This document shows, piece by piece, positions 1-9,936 of a stretch of 64,000 nt of DNA; the first letter of the stretch is position 1, and every line of letters begins with the position of its first letter. This DNA comes from Primula veris (taxonomy: Eukaryota > Streptophyta > Magnoliopsida > Ericales > Primulaceae), in assembly GCA_963682055.1 (NCBI GenBank), contig OY821741.1, positions 12,715,197-12,779,196 of the forward strand. Direction: 5' to 3'. A program made the translations under genes and the position numbers. Below the pieces are notes generated by a model. It was given only the letters and a program-made list of their open reading frames with translations, ran no database searches and was not told the DNA's origin.

Positions 1-806
1 ACACAGTTTGTTCTTTGATTGAAGACTCTAAATGCTCTACTATTCTGAGCATAACCAATAAAAATCCCTTTATCACTTTTAGAGTCAAATTTACCAAGAT
101 GCTCTCTATCTCTGAGAATGTAGCAAACACATCCAAAAACTTGAAAATACTTTACATTGGGTTTTCTACCTTTCCATATTTCATAAGCTGTCATGGAAGT
201 ACCTTTAGTAATATAAACTCTATTAACTATATGACAGGCAGTATTAACAGCTTCAGCCCAAAATCTATTGGTAAGTTTCTTAGAGTTAAGCATTACTCTA
301 GCCATTTCCTGAATGGTTCTATTTTTCCTTTCAACTATGCCATTTTGCTGTGGAGTCTTAGGAGCAGAGAACTCATGACATATTCCTAAGGAGTTGCAGA
401 ATTCTTTAAACCTGATATTTTCAAATTCAGTTCCATGATCACTTCTAATTCTAGCAATATTACCACTAGTGGAACCTTTTTCAAGTTGCAGTTTTAAGCA
501 CAGAGTTTTGAATAGTTCAAAAGTTTCAGACTTATCCTTTAAGAACACTACCCAAGAGTATCTGGAGAAATCATCTACAACTACTAGAATGTACTTCTTA
601 CCACCTATACTAGCAGTTTGCATAGGACCCATCAAGTCAATGTGAAGAAGTTCTAAGACTCTCTTAGTGTAGATTAGACTAGTACTTTTGTGAATACTTT
701 TGGTTTGTTTGCCTATAGCACAATCACCACAGACACTTTGAGTTTTAGCACTAAGTTTAGGAATTCCTCTTATCAATTCCTTTTTAACAAGCTTATCTAA
801 AGTTTT
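1..806 (-). CDS. Copia integrase core, continuation of the polyprotein (partial)
   Basis: This is in the same minus-strand frame as the upstream gag-protease ORF and separated from it only by TAA at 807-809. The frame is open from 806 to the window edge wherever I translated it. It shows the rest of the HHCC zinc site (CGDC), the first catalytic Asp in HIDLMG, the second in RSDHGTEF and the catalytic Glu in NGIVERKNR, so the DDE triad is intact. Integrase joins element cDNA to host DNA. After the TAA there is no good start, so as the sequence stands this part would be made only by readthrough or not at all. The C-terminal end and RT lie outside the window. Confidence 0.88.
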
Positions 807-3089
807 TTAATTCACATGCCCAAGCCTTTTATGCCAAATATCTACATTATTAGTAATGGCTTGATTACACCTACTTTGAGGCAATTCTTTTTCAGCTTTT
901 TCAAACACATAGCAACTGTTGGTTGATCTAACTCCAGTCATGATTAAATCATTGTTAAGATTAGTAATTAGACACCTTTCTTTGTCAAATTTAACAGTCA
1001 TTTCATTATCACAGAGTTGACTGATACTAATAAGATTAGCTTTTAAACCATCTACAAGAAAAACATCCTCAATATTAGGCATTCCAGGTTTGTTTAAGGT
1101 ACCTTTACCAATAATTTTACCTGTATCTCCACCTCCAAACACAACAGTGTTACCTATAAGAATGGTGACATTTTTTAGGAGACTTGCAGTACCTGTCATA
1201 TGCTTAGAGCATCCACTGTCAAAATACCAATAATTAGAAGTAACAGCATTCAAAGAGTTAATAACAGCTTTGTTGTTAGCAACTAAAGTTGCTTTTTCTT
1301 TAACTTTCCAGACCCATTTCAAATTTTTATTGACAGAAGCCAACCAGGTTTTCTGGGAAATATACTTTCTGTTTCTTTTTAAATAACACTGGATTTCAGA
1401 ATGACCAGGTTTTTTACAGAAATTACACAACTTCAACCTAAAGTTACTTTTATCTCTAAAACTATTCAGTTTATTCATGGTTGCAACTTTGGTTGTAACT
1501 GAGCTTCCAACCTTCTTTACATAAACCTGAGTTTTATTCCTGGTTGCAACTCTGGTTGCAACTGAGCTTCTAACCTTGTGGTCAAAATCATGAGTTTTAG
1601 CTTTAGCAGCAGCTTCAATAAAAGTAGTTTTCCCTGTACTCTTACCACCATAGTAACCTAGACCACTGATATCTTTGGAGCCTCTAGAATATGACAGCAT
1701 GTCATCTAATTTATCAGAAGTAGAAACATTCAGCAATTTTATTATCTTTTTAGTTTCAGTAAGTTCAGCCAGTTGTAATTTAAGCTTCTCAGTAAGACTT
1801 TTAACCTCATCCTTTAGATCAACATTCAGTTTGCTTATGATCAAGGATTGTTTACTCAGACATTTATACTTTTCATACAGAACAAGGTATTGCTTAGTAA
1901 TGTTTTCATCAGAAGGCTCTTCCTCATCACTGCTATATGTTTCACAGGCAGTTATAACTGGGGTTGAAACCTGCTCACAGTCACTTTCATAAGTAGGTTC
2001 TTTTTCAGTGATTATTCCTATGAAATTAACAAAATTGGAACCATCCTCTTCATCACTGTTACTCTCAGAATCACTATCACTATGAGTGGTTATATAAGCA
2101 TTTTTGTTTCTTTTTAAAGTGTTTGCACACTCAGCCTGAATATGACCAAAACCTCTACATTCTCTACACTGAATCTCTTTAGGTTTGTATTCTTTGTTAT
2201 CCTTTTCTTTGGAATTCCACTTTCCTGTAGAGTTATTATTGAACCTAGACTCTGTCTTAAATTGGTTATCCTTTTTCTGAAAGTTTTTAGATGAACCAGT
2301 ATCATCCTCCTTTTTCTTATAAAACTTCTTGTACACCTTTTTTGCAAAGAAAGCTAGTTGTTCTTCATCACTCATTTTATCACAGGCATTAGATTCAGAT
2401 TTCTTAGCTTGAAATGCTATTCCCTTTTCTGGTCTTTTATGTTTGAAGAATTTCAGTTCATGAGTACTTAGATTTCCTATGAGTTCTTCAAGTTTAAGAT
2501 TATCTAAGTCAGTTGATTCTTCAATAGCTGTGACCTTAATTTCAAACCTTTCTGGGAGTGACCTAAGAGTTTTCTTAACAAGTTTAGCATCACTGTATTT
2601 TTCACCTAAGGTTCCAGCTTGATGAGCAATGTGGCAGATTCTACCATTAAATTGTTCAATGTTTTCATCTTCCTCCATTCTTAAGTTCTCAAATTGGGTA
2701 GTTAACTGTTGAAGTTTGAAAGCTTTTACTTTAGTGGTTCCTTCAAAAGTAACTTGCAAAATATCCCATGCTTCTTTAGCTGTTTCACAATGAGAGATAT
2801 ACCTGAATACGCTGAGAGTTACACCAGCAAAAATCAAGTTTATGGCTGTTGAGTTGGCACTTGATTTTCTGTCTTCTTCAGCAGACCATCTGTCTTCAGG
2901 TAAGGGAATCAGTTCTCCTTCATTATCCATGGTAGTTGGAGCCTCCCATCCATACATAACAGTCTTCCATGCATGTTCATTCTGCTGTTTGATGAAAGAC
3001 CTCATTCTAATTTTCCATACTCCATAGTTTACTCCTCCTTCAAGCAATGGAGGTTTGTTGAATGCGTTTCCTTCCCTCATTAAGTCCAT
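807..3089 (-). CDS. Copia gag-protease polyprotein, first part
   Basis: 760 codons from an ATG 46 bases inside the PBS. Residues about 60-220 match the UBN2/copia gag domain, which forms the virus-like particle shell. A CCHC knuckle CRECRGFGHIQAEC lies near residue 306 and a second, CNFCKKPGHSEIQC, near 553; between them is an acidic, coiled-coil-like stretch. The aspartic protease active site DSGCSKHMTG is near residue 623. The ORF ends in the GAG-pre-integrase motif with HKRLGH. The stop is a TAA after HVN, and the same frame continues directly into integrase, so this is one polyprotein interrupted by a nonsense codon rather than a natural end. Reading frame and motifs are seen directly; particle function is family knowledge. 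Confidence 0.92.
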   Translation of the reverse strand: MDLMREGNAFNKPPLLEGGVNYGVWKIRMRSFIKQQNEHAWKTVMYGWEAPTTMDNEGELIPLPEDRWSAEEDRKSSANSTAINLIFAGVTLSVFRYISHCETAKEAWDILQVTFEGTTKVKAFKLQQLTTQFENLRMEEDENIEQFNGRICHIAHQAGTLGEKYSDAKLVKKTLRSLPERFEIKVTAIEESTDLDNLKLEELIGNLSTHELKFFKHKRPEKGIAFQAKKSESNACDKMSDEEQLAFFAKKVYKKFYKKKEDDTGSSKNFQKKDNQFKTESRFNNNSTGKWNSKEKDNKEYKPKEIQCRECRGFGHIQAECANTLKRNKNAYITTHSDSDSESNSDEEDGSNFVNFIGIITEKEPTYESDCEQVSTPVITACETYSSDEEEPSDENITKQYLVLYEKYKCLSKQSLIISKLNVDLKDEVKSLTEKLKLQLAELTETKKIIKLLNVSTSDKLDDMLSYSRGSKDISGLGYYGGKSTGKTTFIEAAAKAKTHDFDHKVRSSVATRVATRNKTQVYVKKVGSSVTTKVATMNKLNSFRDKSNFRLKLCNFCKKPGHSEIQCYLKRNRKYISQKTWLASVNKNLKWVWKVKEKATLVANNKAVINSLNAVTSNYWYFDSGCSKHMTGTASLLKNVTILIGNTVVFGGGDTGKIIGKGTLNKPGMPNIEDVFLVDGLKANLISISQLCDNEMTVKFDKERCLITNLNNDLIMTGVRSTNSCYVFEKAEKELPQSRCNQAITNNVDIWHKRLGHVN

Positions 3090-3134
3090 TGTTACTAGAA
3101 CACAGGATCCACACTAAGTAAGATCTAGTGTGAA

Positions 3135-3146
3135 GCTCTGATACCA
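3135..3146 (-). other. Primer-binding site, initiator-Met tRNA type
   Basis: On the minus strand this reads TGGTATCAGAGC, complementary to the 3' end of plant initiator Met tRNA, the usual copia primer. It lies two bases inside the LTR border and fixes the element's orientation. Confidence 0.93.
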
Positions 3147-3148
3147 AT

Positions 3149-4394
3149 TGAAATTCCTATCCGCTGTTCTAGATGCAGTTTTGCAGTAAGGTTCCAAGTG
3201 GGGTTGGAACTGCAGTTGGAACCAAGTGTATAAGGTTCCAAGTAATGTTGGAACTGCAGTTGGAACCAAGTGTATTAATGGACAAAACTGTTTTAAAATT
3301 AAATGTACTTGAAAATAATTCACACGCACATTTAACAACGGAGTTCACCTAACTAGGCTACGTCTCCGGGGCACTTACCCAGATTATGATATTATAAAAA
3401 GCTTACAATATATGACTCAAGTCTTAATGAAAAACTTAGACTCCCTCTAGGTTTTTCTGCCTATCACTATATTGCTCCTACTCTATAACTATCACTTATA
3501 AATCAATGGCATCCCACCATAGTTTTCTTTTTAAAGCTCACGTGTATTCTCTCTAGAAAATAAGTTCTTTATAATTTAGAACACACACATTTACAAGCTT
3601 AGTTATCAACTATATATAAGCAAAAACAATCTTCTATCTTTGAAGGTCTTTTGTGATTGCTTTTGACTTTAATGATTGGCTTTAGTCTTTCCATGTAATA
3701 CGTGATTCTTCAGCGTGAATAGACTTCAATCATGATTGGTTGATACCTGTTAAATAACAAGCTTGATTGTAGGAGTTAGTATTTTCCTATAATAAGGAAA
3801 CATATAAAAAGATCATATCTTGGTAAGATAATATCTTTTAGATATTCATGTAAGACATTAACTCCTAATTTTATTCAATCTTAAACATATCATACTGATT
3901 TGATAGGGAACAAAGATTGAAACAAGTGATAAGGATAATCATAAGAGAAGAGATCATATTCAAAAGGAAACAACCTTATAAACTAATCTCTTTATATCTT
4001 TAATAAGACATCTTTCCTTAACACTTTGATATTCTCAATAAACACATATAAAACGTTTAAGACCTTATGAGAATATATCCTGCATACTTTAAAACAAGTA
4101 ATTATATTAAAGAATGGTTATGCAGATAAATGGAACTAAACAGAATTCTGCTGAACAACAGGTTTGAACTGAGGTTGCAACTGAGGTTGCAACTGGTACT
4201 TGAAACCTGTCAGCATAGGTTGCAACTTAGGTTGCAACTGGCACTTGGAACCTGTCAGCAGAGGTTGCAACTGAGGTTGCAACTGGTACTTGGAACCTGT
4301 CAATCCTGTCTTAGTTCTTAATAACAGTTAGGATTTATTTAGTAAAAACCAATAGACAATTAACAATATTTAGACCAGAAATCTGGTCCTAACA
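3149..4394 (-). repeat. 5' LTR of the copia element
   Basis: The LTR is bounded by TG...CA: on the minus strand it starts TGTTAGGACCAG and ends AATTTCA just before the PBS. Length is 1246 bp. It contains two sets of short repeats built on GTTGCAAC or GTTGGAAC cores. One set (about 3185-3275) is near the PBS side; the other (about 4150-4305) is near the outer end, with a unit of roughly 55-60 bp repeated about three times. The outer set would lie in the U3/promoter region. The partner LTR is outside the window. Confidence 0.88.
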
Positions 4395-4508
4395 TAATCC
4401 TTAATTAATTAATGAGAAATACCTCAAACCATATCATTTTTGTTAAGCAAATGAACCCTTTATTTACATAGACAGTTCAAATCTCAAATTTACACAATTT
4501 CTCTTTTT

Positions 4509-4544
4509 GTAAGTAAGCTTGCAATGCAAAATAAGCTTACTTAC
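4509..4544. repeat. Perfect 12-bp inverted repeat (hairpin)
   Basis: Arms GTAAGTAAGCTT (4509-4520) and AAGCTTACTTAC (4533-4544) are exact reverse complements around a 12-base loop. It may be a transposon remnant or chance; no gene is next to it. Confidence 0.6.
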
Positions 4545-4799
4545 TACTTGCCAGAAGCTAAAGCTATAACAAAATACCAAAAGATAGACCGGCATAAATT
4601 TTCAACTAAAACACCGAGGGGCGGAACAATAGTGTGACAAAGAATTATTTTGCATCGAGTCTGACTAATTACATTTTTTTTCATTAAAGAACATGTAATT
4701 AGTGAGATTTGATCCACTCGGTAAATTTTGGATTAGTAACTTATTTACAACTTAATTAATGATTGGTGCATGAAACTAAAACTAATTCAGAATTGAAAA

Positions 4800-5570
4800 A
4801 CAGTATAAGTCATTTTCGGTAAGTTTAAAAACAGTTTGAGTCATTTTAAAAATCAGCCCGAATAATTTTAAAATCAATCTGAGTCATTTTTAAGTCATTT
4901 GAAGTCATTTGAAGTCATTTTGAGTCATTTAAAAATAATTGCAAGTTATTTTAAAGTTTTTAATATTTTTTTGGACTTTCCGGCCTTTTTCGAACTTTTA
5001 GAACTTTTTTTCATTTTTTTGTGATTTTGGCTTTTTGGATTTTTCTTGTTTTTTATTTATTTATTTTTTTTATACCATTTTTCAGGTTTTTTTTCGGGTT
5101 CCCGGCTTTTTTGAACGTTTTTTCAATTTTTTTGTGATTTTGAATTTTTTTTATTTTATTTTTTAAATTTTTTAGGGTTTCCGATTTTTTTGAATGTTTT
5201 TTAATTTTTTTTTGTGATTTTGGTTTTTTCTTGGTATTCTTTACCATTTTTTGGTTTTTTTTTTTTCTGGTTCCTGACTTTTTAAACATTTTTTCATTGT
5301 TTTGTGATTTTGGATTTTTTTATATTTTTTGTGTTTTTTTTTAATTTTTTTAATCAATTTTGGGCTTTTTCGGGTTTCCGATTTTTTCAATTATTTATCA
5401 TTTTTTTGGAAATTTCTTGGGTTTTTAGCATTTTTTGGGGTTCCCGACTTTTTTAAAGTTTATTTTTTGGTATTTTCGTATTTTTAAATTTTTTTTAAAT
5501 TTTTTTCTGATTTTTCTGAATTTATTTTTTGTTTTGAGTTTTTCCTATTTTTTTTATTTTGTTTTTATTG
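4800..5570. repeat. T-rich degenerate tandem repeats
   Basis: From about 4800 to 4950 the word GAGTCATTT or AAGTCATTT recurs. From about 4970 to 5560 a strongly T-biased block carries the phrase GTGATTTTG at 5021, 5134, 5214 and 5304 (spacings 113, 80 and 90), each preceded by variants of TTCCCGACTTTTTTGAAC. This is a decayed minisatellite with strand asymmetry. Lysine-rich minus-strand ORFs here are by-products. No gene is seen from 4395 to 5890. Confidence 0.7.
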
Positions 5571-5894
5571 GGTAATTAGATGTGTGACCAATTCTTAATT
5601 AGTTTTACAAATAATGGATCAATAGTTAATTAAATTTTTTAGAGTGACCAATTATTAAATAGTTTTGTTTTTATGAACCAATTCTTAATTTTTCCTAAAT
5701 GAGTTTCCGGCTCGTGAATATATCTATTCTTTTGAGAAGTGGGCAGGAATAGAATTTTTCACAAGCCAAGCGAGATTTCTCTTGTATATATAAAGATTAT
5801 TTGGTAAATGAGTCAATCATGAACACTTTTGTTTGTTAGGTTCTTTAAAAGTTGATTATAAGATTTAAAAGTTGAATATATGCATGCATACAAA

Positions 5895-6465
5895 TACACA
5901 CTATGTTTACACATCAATTTTAACAATTTATTACTATTTTATGCAAAGGTTATTATCAATCAAGATTAATTAAGATAAAAAAAAAAGACTGACTTTTTTT
6001 ATTTTTGATATTACCTTTTATCTCCCCCTCACCCGTCCACCGTTACACCATCAGACCCCACCTCTCCACCATCAGCTTTTTAGATATTTTGAATTTTGAA
6101 CTAATTCTTTTTTCTATAATATTTTTGTATAAGTAGTTGTAATTTCATATTGATATTAAACCAACTATTCACTGCAATTCAGTGTGATTTCACATAGATA
6201 CATATGTGTAATATTCACTTCAATTCTTTTTCTGTTAGTGAGACCTTCAAACAAACTTTGAAAATTAAACTAAATGGAGGGTTAAGGAGGAGGAAGGACG
6301 GTAGGAGCTAGGCAGAGGGTGGTTCACCGGTGAGAAAAAGAAAAGAGAGAGATAGGTTTTTAATTATCTTACTTAATCTTAATTAATCACAGCCCTTAAA
6401 ATTAAGCTAAATGCAGTGTTAAGATTGATGTGTAAATATAATGTTTTTTTTAGGTGTGTATAGAT
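5895..6465. mobile_element. Foldback / MITE-like element with about 100-bp imperfect inverted ends
   Basis: The left end contains TTTACACATCAATTTTAAC (near 5906) and AAGATTAATTAAGATAA. The right end contains their inverted counterparts, GTTAAGATTGATGTGTAAA (near 6418) and TTATCTTACTTAATCTTAAT (near 6365). Pyrimidine-rich left and purine-rich right inner parts (6020-6075 and 6280-6350) also oppose each other, so most of the element could fold into one long stem. Terminal length suggests a Mutator-type MITE, but the exact ends and target duplication could not be fixed. No ORF is present. Confidence 0.6.
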
Positions 6466-6924
6466 CCTTACATTTTTATAATAGTGTAAGTATTTTAAAT
6501 AATTATATCGTCTTATAAAGTTACAAAAGTAAATTTAACAATCTATTATACAAAAAGTTCGTAAACATACTCAATTTGGCCCGTCAAATGTTCATTTCAT
6601 GTGTTTTTTCTAAAAGAGAAAAGTTTTATAAACATTTGGCCAAGAACACTAATATACAACCATAAGTTTTCAGATCAAACAGAAGACTCAACGTTTACAA
6701 AGTTATCCTTTTCACAAGTAGCCAGACAGTTTCTCGAGCTATTAAACTTTCAAGGAATCCAGATAAATATCTAGTCTTTACATGAAATATGGATTCTAAT
6801 ATATTTAATGATTATCGCGATCCCCTATATATGGACATTATTTCAAATTCTTTTCACACAGCTCTATCAATCCCCGATTATTAAATTGAAATATGACAAT
6901 ACGACTGTTTTTCGTCTGCTCGTA
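6466..6924. other. No gene seen
   Basis: AT-rich sequence without a convincing coding frame or repeat relationship elsewhere in the window. The plus-strand frame starting at 6808 overlaps the LINE remnant and shows no domain. Confidence 0.5.
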
Positions 6925-7930
6925 TCAAGCTATATGCAAGGTAAGGAAATTAAGCCCAAAAGTTCCCACTCCACACATCTACAACATTCGCCACCCTTCC
7001 ATCCATGCTGCTTTTTAAATAGCCCATCGGAGATTTTGACCAAGGTGTATCCAAAGTCGTGTTTTGACTTATTAATGGAACTCGAGGCTGAAATATGTCG
7101 TTTCTGAAATTTAGAGAACAAGCTCATTGACCTTTTTATGATTAACCCGGGTCTTGATTTAACGCCATTAAAAACAAAATCGTTTCTCGATTTCAAGATT
7201 TGTCATCCAATATTCAAAATGAGCTCAATTTAATTAAGAAATTTTATCATTTTTGTAGTTGCAATCTATCAATGTCATAATGTTCTCCGCATTTATATGA
7301 ATACCAAGGGGACTCAGAAACCATACATTTTCCGACCAAGCACATTGAAGGAGTAAATGTTCGTTATTTTTCGATGCTATATTACAAATAGGACATAACA
7401 AAGTCTCTCCACATAACAAAGTATCCAAACAACAACAGAAATAATCTGATTATAGGCACTTGGGGGAGCCTCAAATTCCCCCTCTGATTTCTAATGTATG
7501 TTCAGCATTTTCAGGTTACTTTTTAAGATAACCATTATTATCTGAAGGGATTCGATCCACTGTTTCATTTCCAAAAGACAGTCATAAACAAAGATCTTAG
7601 CGTAGACTGTAAAAGTGCACCTCGTGCTTGGCTACAATCCAGATTCTGAAGATTACGCAAAGTTTTTCTTTGATATATACATGCAAAGCTGTTTTGCTTT
7701 TGTAATAAATTATTTTTTATTTCTTTCCTTTACCTGGGATGTACCTTGGTTTTGCTTGAGTAAGTGTTTTGTCCCTCCCTTGCCTGGTTCTGTTTTTAAT
7801 ATATTTCTTATTTACCCAAAAAAAAAGTCTCTCCACATTTGGGTCTATACAGATTCTCTTTTGTTGTTAAAGTGTTTGACATGTCTTTCCTGAAAAATTG
7901 CTTCACATTTGGAGATATATACACATTTCA
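6925..7930 (-). pseudogene. LINE ORF2 remnant: zf-RVT region
   Basis: Minus-strand fragments show the zf-RVT domain of plant L1-type LINEs: CGETLLCPICNIAS, then EHLLLQCAWSENVWF, then a stretch with KSRNDFVFNG. The upstream part of the same domain lies right of 7839 in a shifted frame, so the domain was continuous before the insertion at 7415-7824. Stops and frameshifts make it non-functional. The RNase H end is not recognisable. It is probably the same broken LINE as the segment at 8200-8903. Confidence 0.75.
7415..7824 (+). mobile_element. Small retroposon with A-tail inserted in the LINE
   Basis: The insert is flanked by identical 14-bp copies of AAGTCTCTCCACAT (7401-7414 and 7825-7838) and ends in an A-run after TTTACCC. 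These are the marks of LINE-machinery target-primed insertion. The 410-bp body has no clear ORF; its 3' end style suggests a 5'-truncated LINE, but a SINE or mRNA retrocopy is not excluded. Confidence 0.75.
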
Positions 7931-8199
7931 ATTCCAAGTGGTATGATTGATGGCAAACGAAGAGCTAGGCATGTGAGCATGATAAAACCCGTAGGTTTTA
8001 GAAGAATTTAGATGAGAAACAGAGAAATATAGAAGAGATAAAGAGAGAATTGAGGGAAGACACAGAGTTAGGGTTGCCCCATTTTACTAATCTCATAAAC
8101 ATAATCAAACTGAGAGCAAAACCTCTCTACAAATAAGCCTCAAAAAGGACCGAAAGTGCGAATAAACAAATAATAAGATAGTCCAATAAATAATGTTAA

Positions 8200-8903
8200 A
8201 TGGCAAAAAGTTTGCCCGACCTAACCGAATATTTTCCATTGCTATAGAAGTGTCAAATAAGTTCGTCTTTTGACCCTCATGTATTTATAGGAATAGTGAA
8301 AATTTGTTCACCCGAACTCTCACTCAAATACAATCTGATAAGCGATCGATTCCATGTCTTTCGTGGGAATAAATATATCAGTTACGCGGCGGGTATTTGT
8401 ACAGTCCATCTCGTTGTCTCAAAGACAAATTATATGGGAGTGAGTTATCCTCCCAAAAATATACTTTATTCCCGTTTATAACACACCGTCGGAGCCCCTT
8501 GCTAAGTATGTTTTTCCCTTTGATAAAACTCGACCAAATTTTCAACGCCTTCTTGCCTTTGGAAGCATATATAAAACTAACAATCGGAAAGTAAAAGGTG
8601 TTTAAAACCCGATCCCATAAATGGTCATAATTATTCATCATTCACCAATAATATTTGGCCAAAAGGGCACGATTGAAAACATGCAGATTACATAATTCCA
8701 TTACCACAGGTCCCCTCTCCCGCAAAAACTTCGGCCTTGTTATAATGTTTTCAATTTTTCTAATGAATCTTTTTCTCCTCACCATTAACTTCCCATAAAA
8801 ATTCAACTATAGGCTATCTACAAGCTTACAAAGCCCTTTCGGCACAAAAAAACACATCTTAGCTAGGGTGGACCGACATAACTTGAGCAACTGCGTTAAT
8901 AAG
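8200..8903 (-). pseudogene. LINE ORF2 remnant between RT and zf-RVT
   Basis: Minus-strand translation around 8378-8641 gives the conserved post-RT region of plant LINEs (KGLRRCVINGNKVYFWEDN). Further right to about 8890, in shifted frames, are the segments before it (VEFLWEVNGEEKK and LLAKYYW-like). Several stops and frameshifts are present. A closely related copy lies at 53795-54088. Sequence 7931-8199 between this and the zf-RVT fragment is not recognisable. Confidence 0.7.
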
Positions 8904-8905
8904 TA

Positions 8906-9140
8906 CTCCCTCCGTCACAAAATATTGGGGCACTATATATCTACGTGCAATTTTGACCGACAAATATCTCGTGCTTAAATTGTTGAAATCTAAATTTTTA
9001 AAATTTGTTTAAATAGTTTAACATTTAAATTATGTGATTAACTTTTGAAAAATTTGATTCCGATAAGTTAAATATGAGTTATTTGTCGGTGAAAATTGCA
9101 CGTAATTTTGTATAGTCCCAAGAATTTGGTATGGTGGGAG
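8906..9140. mobile_element. Stowaway MITE 1 (Tc1/mariner type), 235 bp
   Basis: It starts CTCCCTCCGTC and ends in the inverted counterpart ATGGTGGGAG, with TA duplicated on both sides (8904-8905 and 9141-9142). The 235-bp body is non-coding. The paralogous repeat at 57488-57500 has the same flanks with a single TA (57492-57493), i.e. an empty site. It is homologous along its body to the second Stowaway at 53485-53719. Confidence 0.9.
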
Positions 9141-9142
9141 TA

Positions 9143-9668
9143 CTTCTCTCGTCGCATTGCGACGACATTACTTTAATAATTTTATCTCCAACTTTTTTGG
9201 TAGAAGGTTTTTGGACTGTTCAGGTTTTCCAATTTTTTTTGTCCTTTTCTATTTTTCCTACATTCTTTTTTTAGTAAGTTTGATTTTTTTTCAAAATTTA
9301 AACTTTTTATACCATTTGTTGGGGGGTTTTTCTTCATTTTTGGGCTTTTCCAGTTGACAGTTGTTTTTGGGATTTTACGAGTTTTTTCTAGTTTTTTTCA
9401 AAATTTTCTTATTTATTCCTTTTTTCAAATTTCTTAAATTAGTTTGACCAAATTGTTCTAAACTTAAAAATTTGGGTGAAATCACTTAAATCTGAATATA
9501 GTTTGAGAGGTAGTACCCGCCGAAAATTTACCCCATGTATCAGTTCGATAATTTTAGAAATTTCTCCAAATGCAAAAAAAACGTTTATATTGTTGATATA
9601 ATTTAAAACAACTTGGTGATTCATTAGAAACGAATTCTTTTCTTATGAACGATACTATCATTACTTAT
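9143..9668. repeat. Dispersed repeat R3, copy 1
   Basis: Matches 57494-57880: both begin CTTCTCTCG, carry the T-rich phrase GTCCTTTTCTATTTTTCCTA, share AGAGGTAGTACCCGC and GTTGATATAATTTAAAACAA, and end near ATCATTACTTAT. Non-coding. It is bounded by a Stowaway on the left and a TRIM on the right. Confidence 0.8.
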
Positions 9669-9936
9669 TGTTAAAGTAATTATCCCACATCATCTAGATA
9701 ATAATTAAGTCTGTGTTTTATAAAAAGATATCCATCCTTACGATTACGAGACCTTTTAGTTGGGAATGTACGGGCTTCTATTTGGTATCAGAGCAGACCT
9801 AACGATGTTGAGCTCACCTCCACCCATTTAATATGTCCGCTCGTAGAACTCTTGAAATGTCGGGTCACGAGCGAGTGGGAATGTTAGAGTAATTATTCCA
9901 CATATTCTAGATAATAATCGAGCATGTGGTTTATAA
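9669..9936 (+). mobile_element. TRIM retrotransposon, 3'-truncated
   Basis: LTR 1 (9669-9780) starts TGTTAAAGTAATTATCCCAC. A primer-binding site TGGTATCAGAGC follows at 9783-9794, then an internal region of only about 90 bp and the start of LTR 2 (9882, TGTTAGAGTAATTATTCCAC). LTR 2 is lost after about 55 bp, where the R1 repeat begins. It has no coding capacity and must be mobilised in trans. Cassandra-type 5S promoter boxes were not seen. Confidence 0.75.

Larger units (their letters stand above)
1..4394 (-). mobile_element. Ty1/copia retrotransposon, partial (left side outside window)
   Basis: Read on the minus strand, the order is LTR (4394 to 3149), primer-binding site, gag-protease ORF, then integrase core running off the window at position 1. 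Domain order gag-PR-INT is diagnostic of Ty1/copia; RT, RNase H and the 3' LTR must lie left of the window. The UBN2-type gag with two zinc knuckles resembles the Sirevirus/Maximus group, which is a tentative assignment. The only defect seen in about 1030 codons is one in-frame TAA (807-809), so this looks young. The target duplication cannot be checked because the other end is missing; the five bases beyond the visible LTR are TAATC (4395-4399). Confidence 0.93.

Noticed and set aside
4660..4702. Inverted CTAATTACA ... TGTAATTAG as a MITE
   Set aside because: Arms of only nine bases in AT-rich DNA and no target duplication; probably chance.
5053..5289. Lysine-rich minus-strand ORF
   Set aside because: Produced by the T-rich tandem repeats; composition only.
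9669..9936. Cassandra TRIM with 5S rRNA promoter
   Set aside because: No 5S box A or box C sequence was seen in either TRIM of the window.
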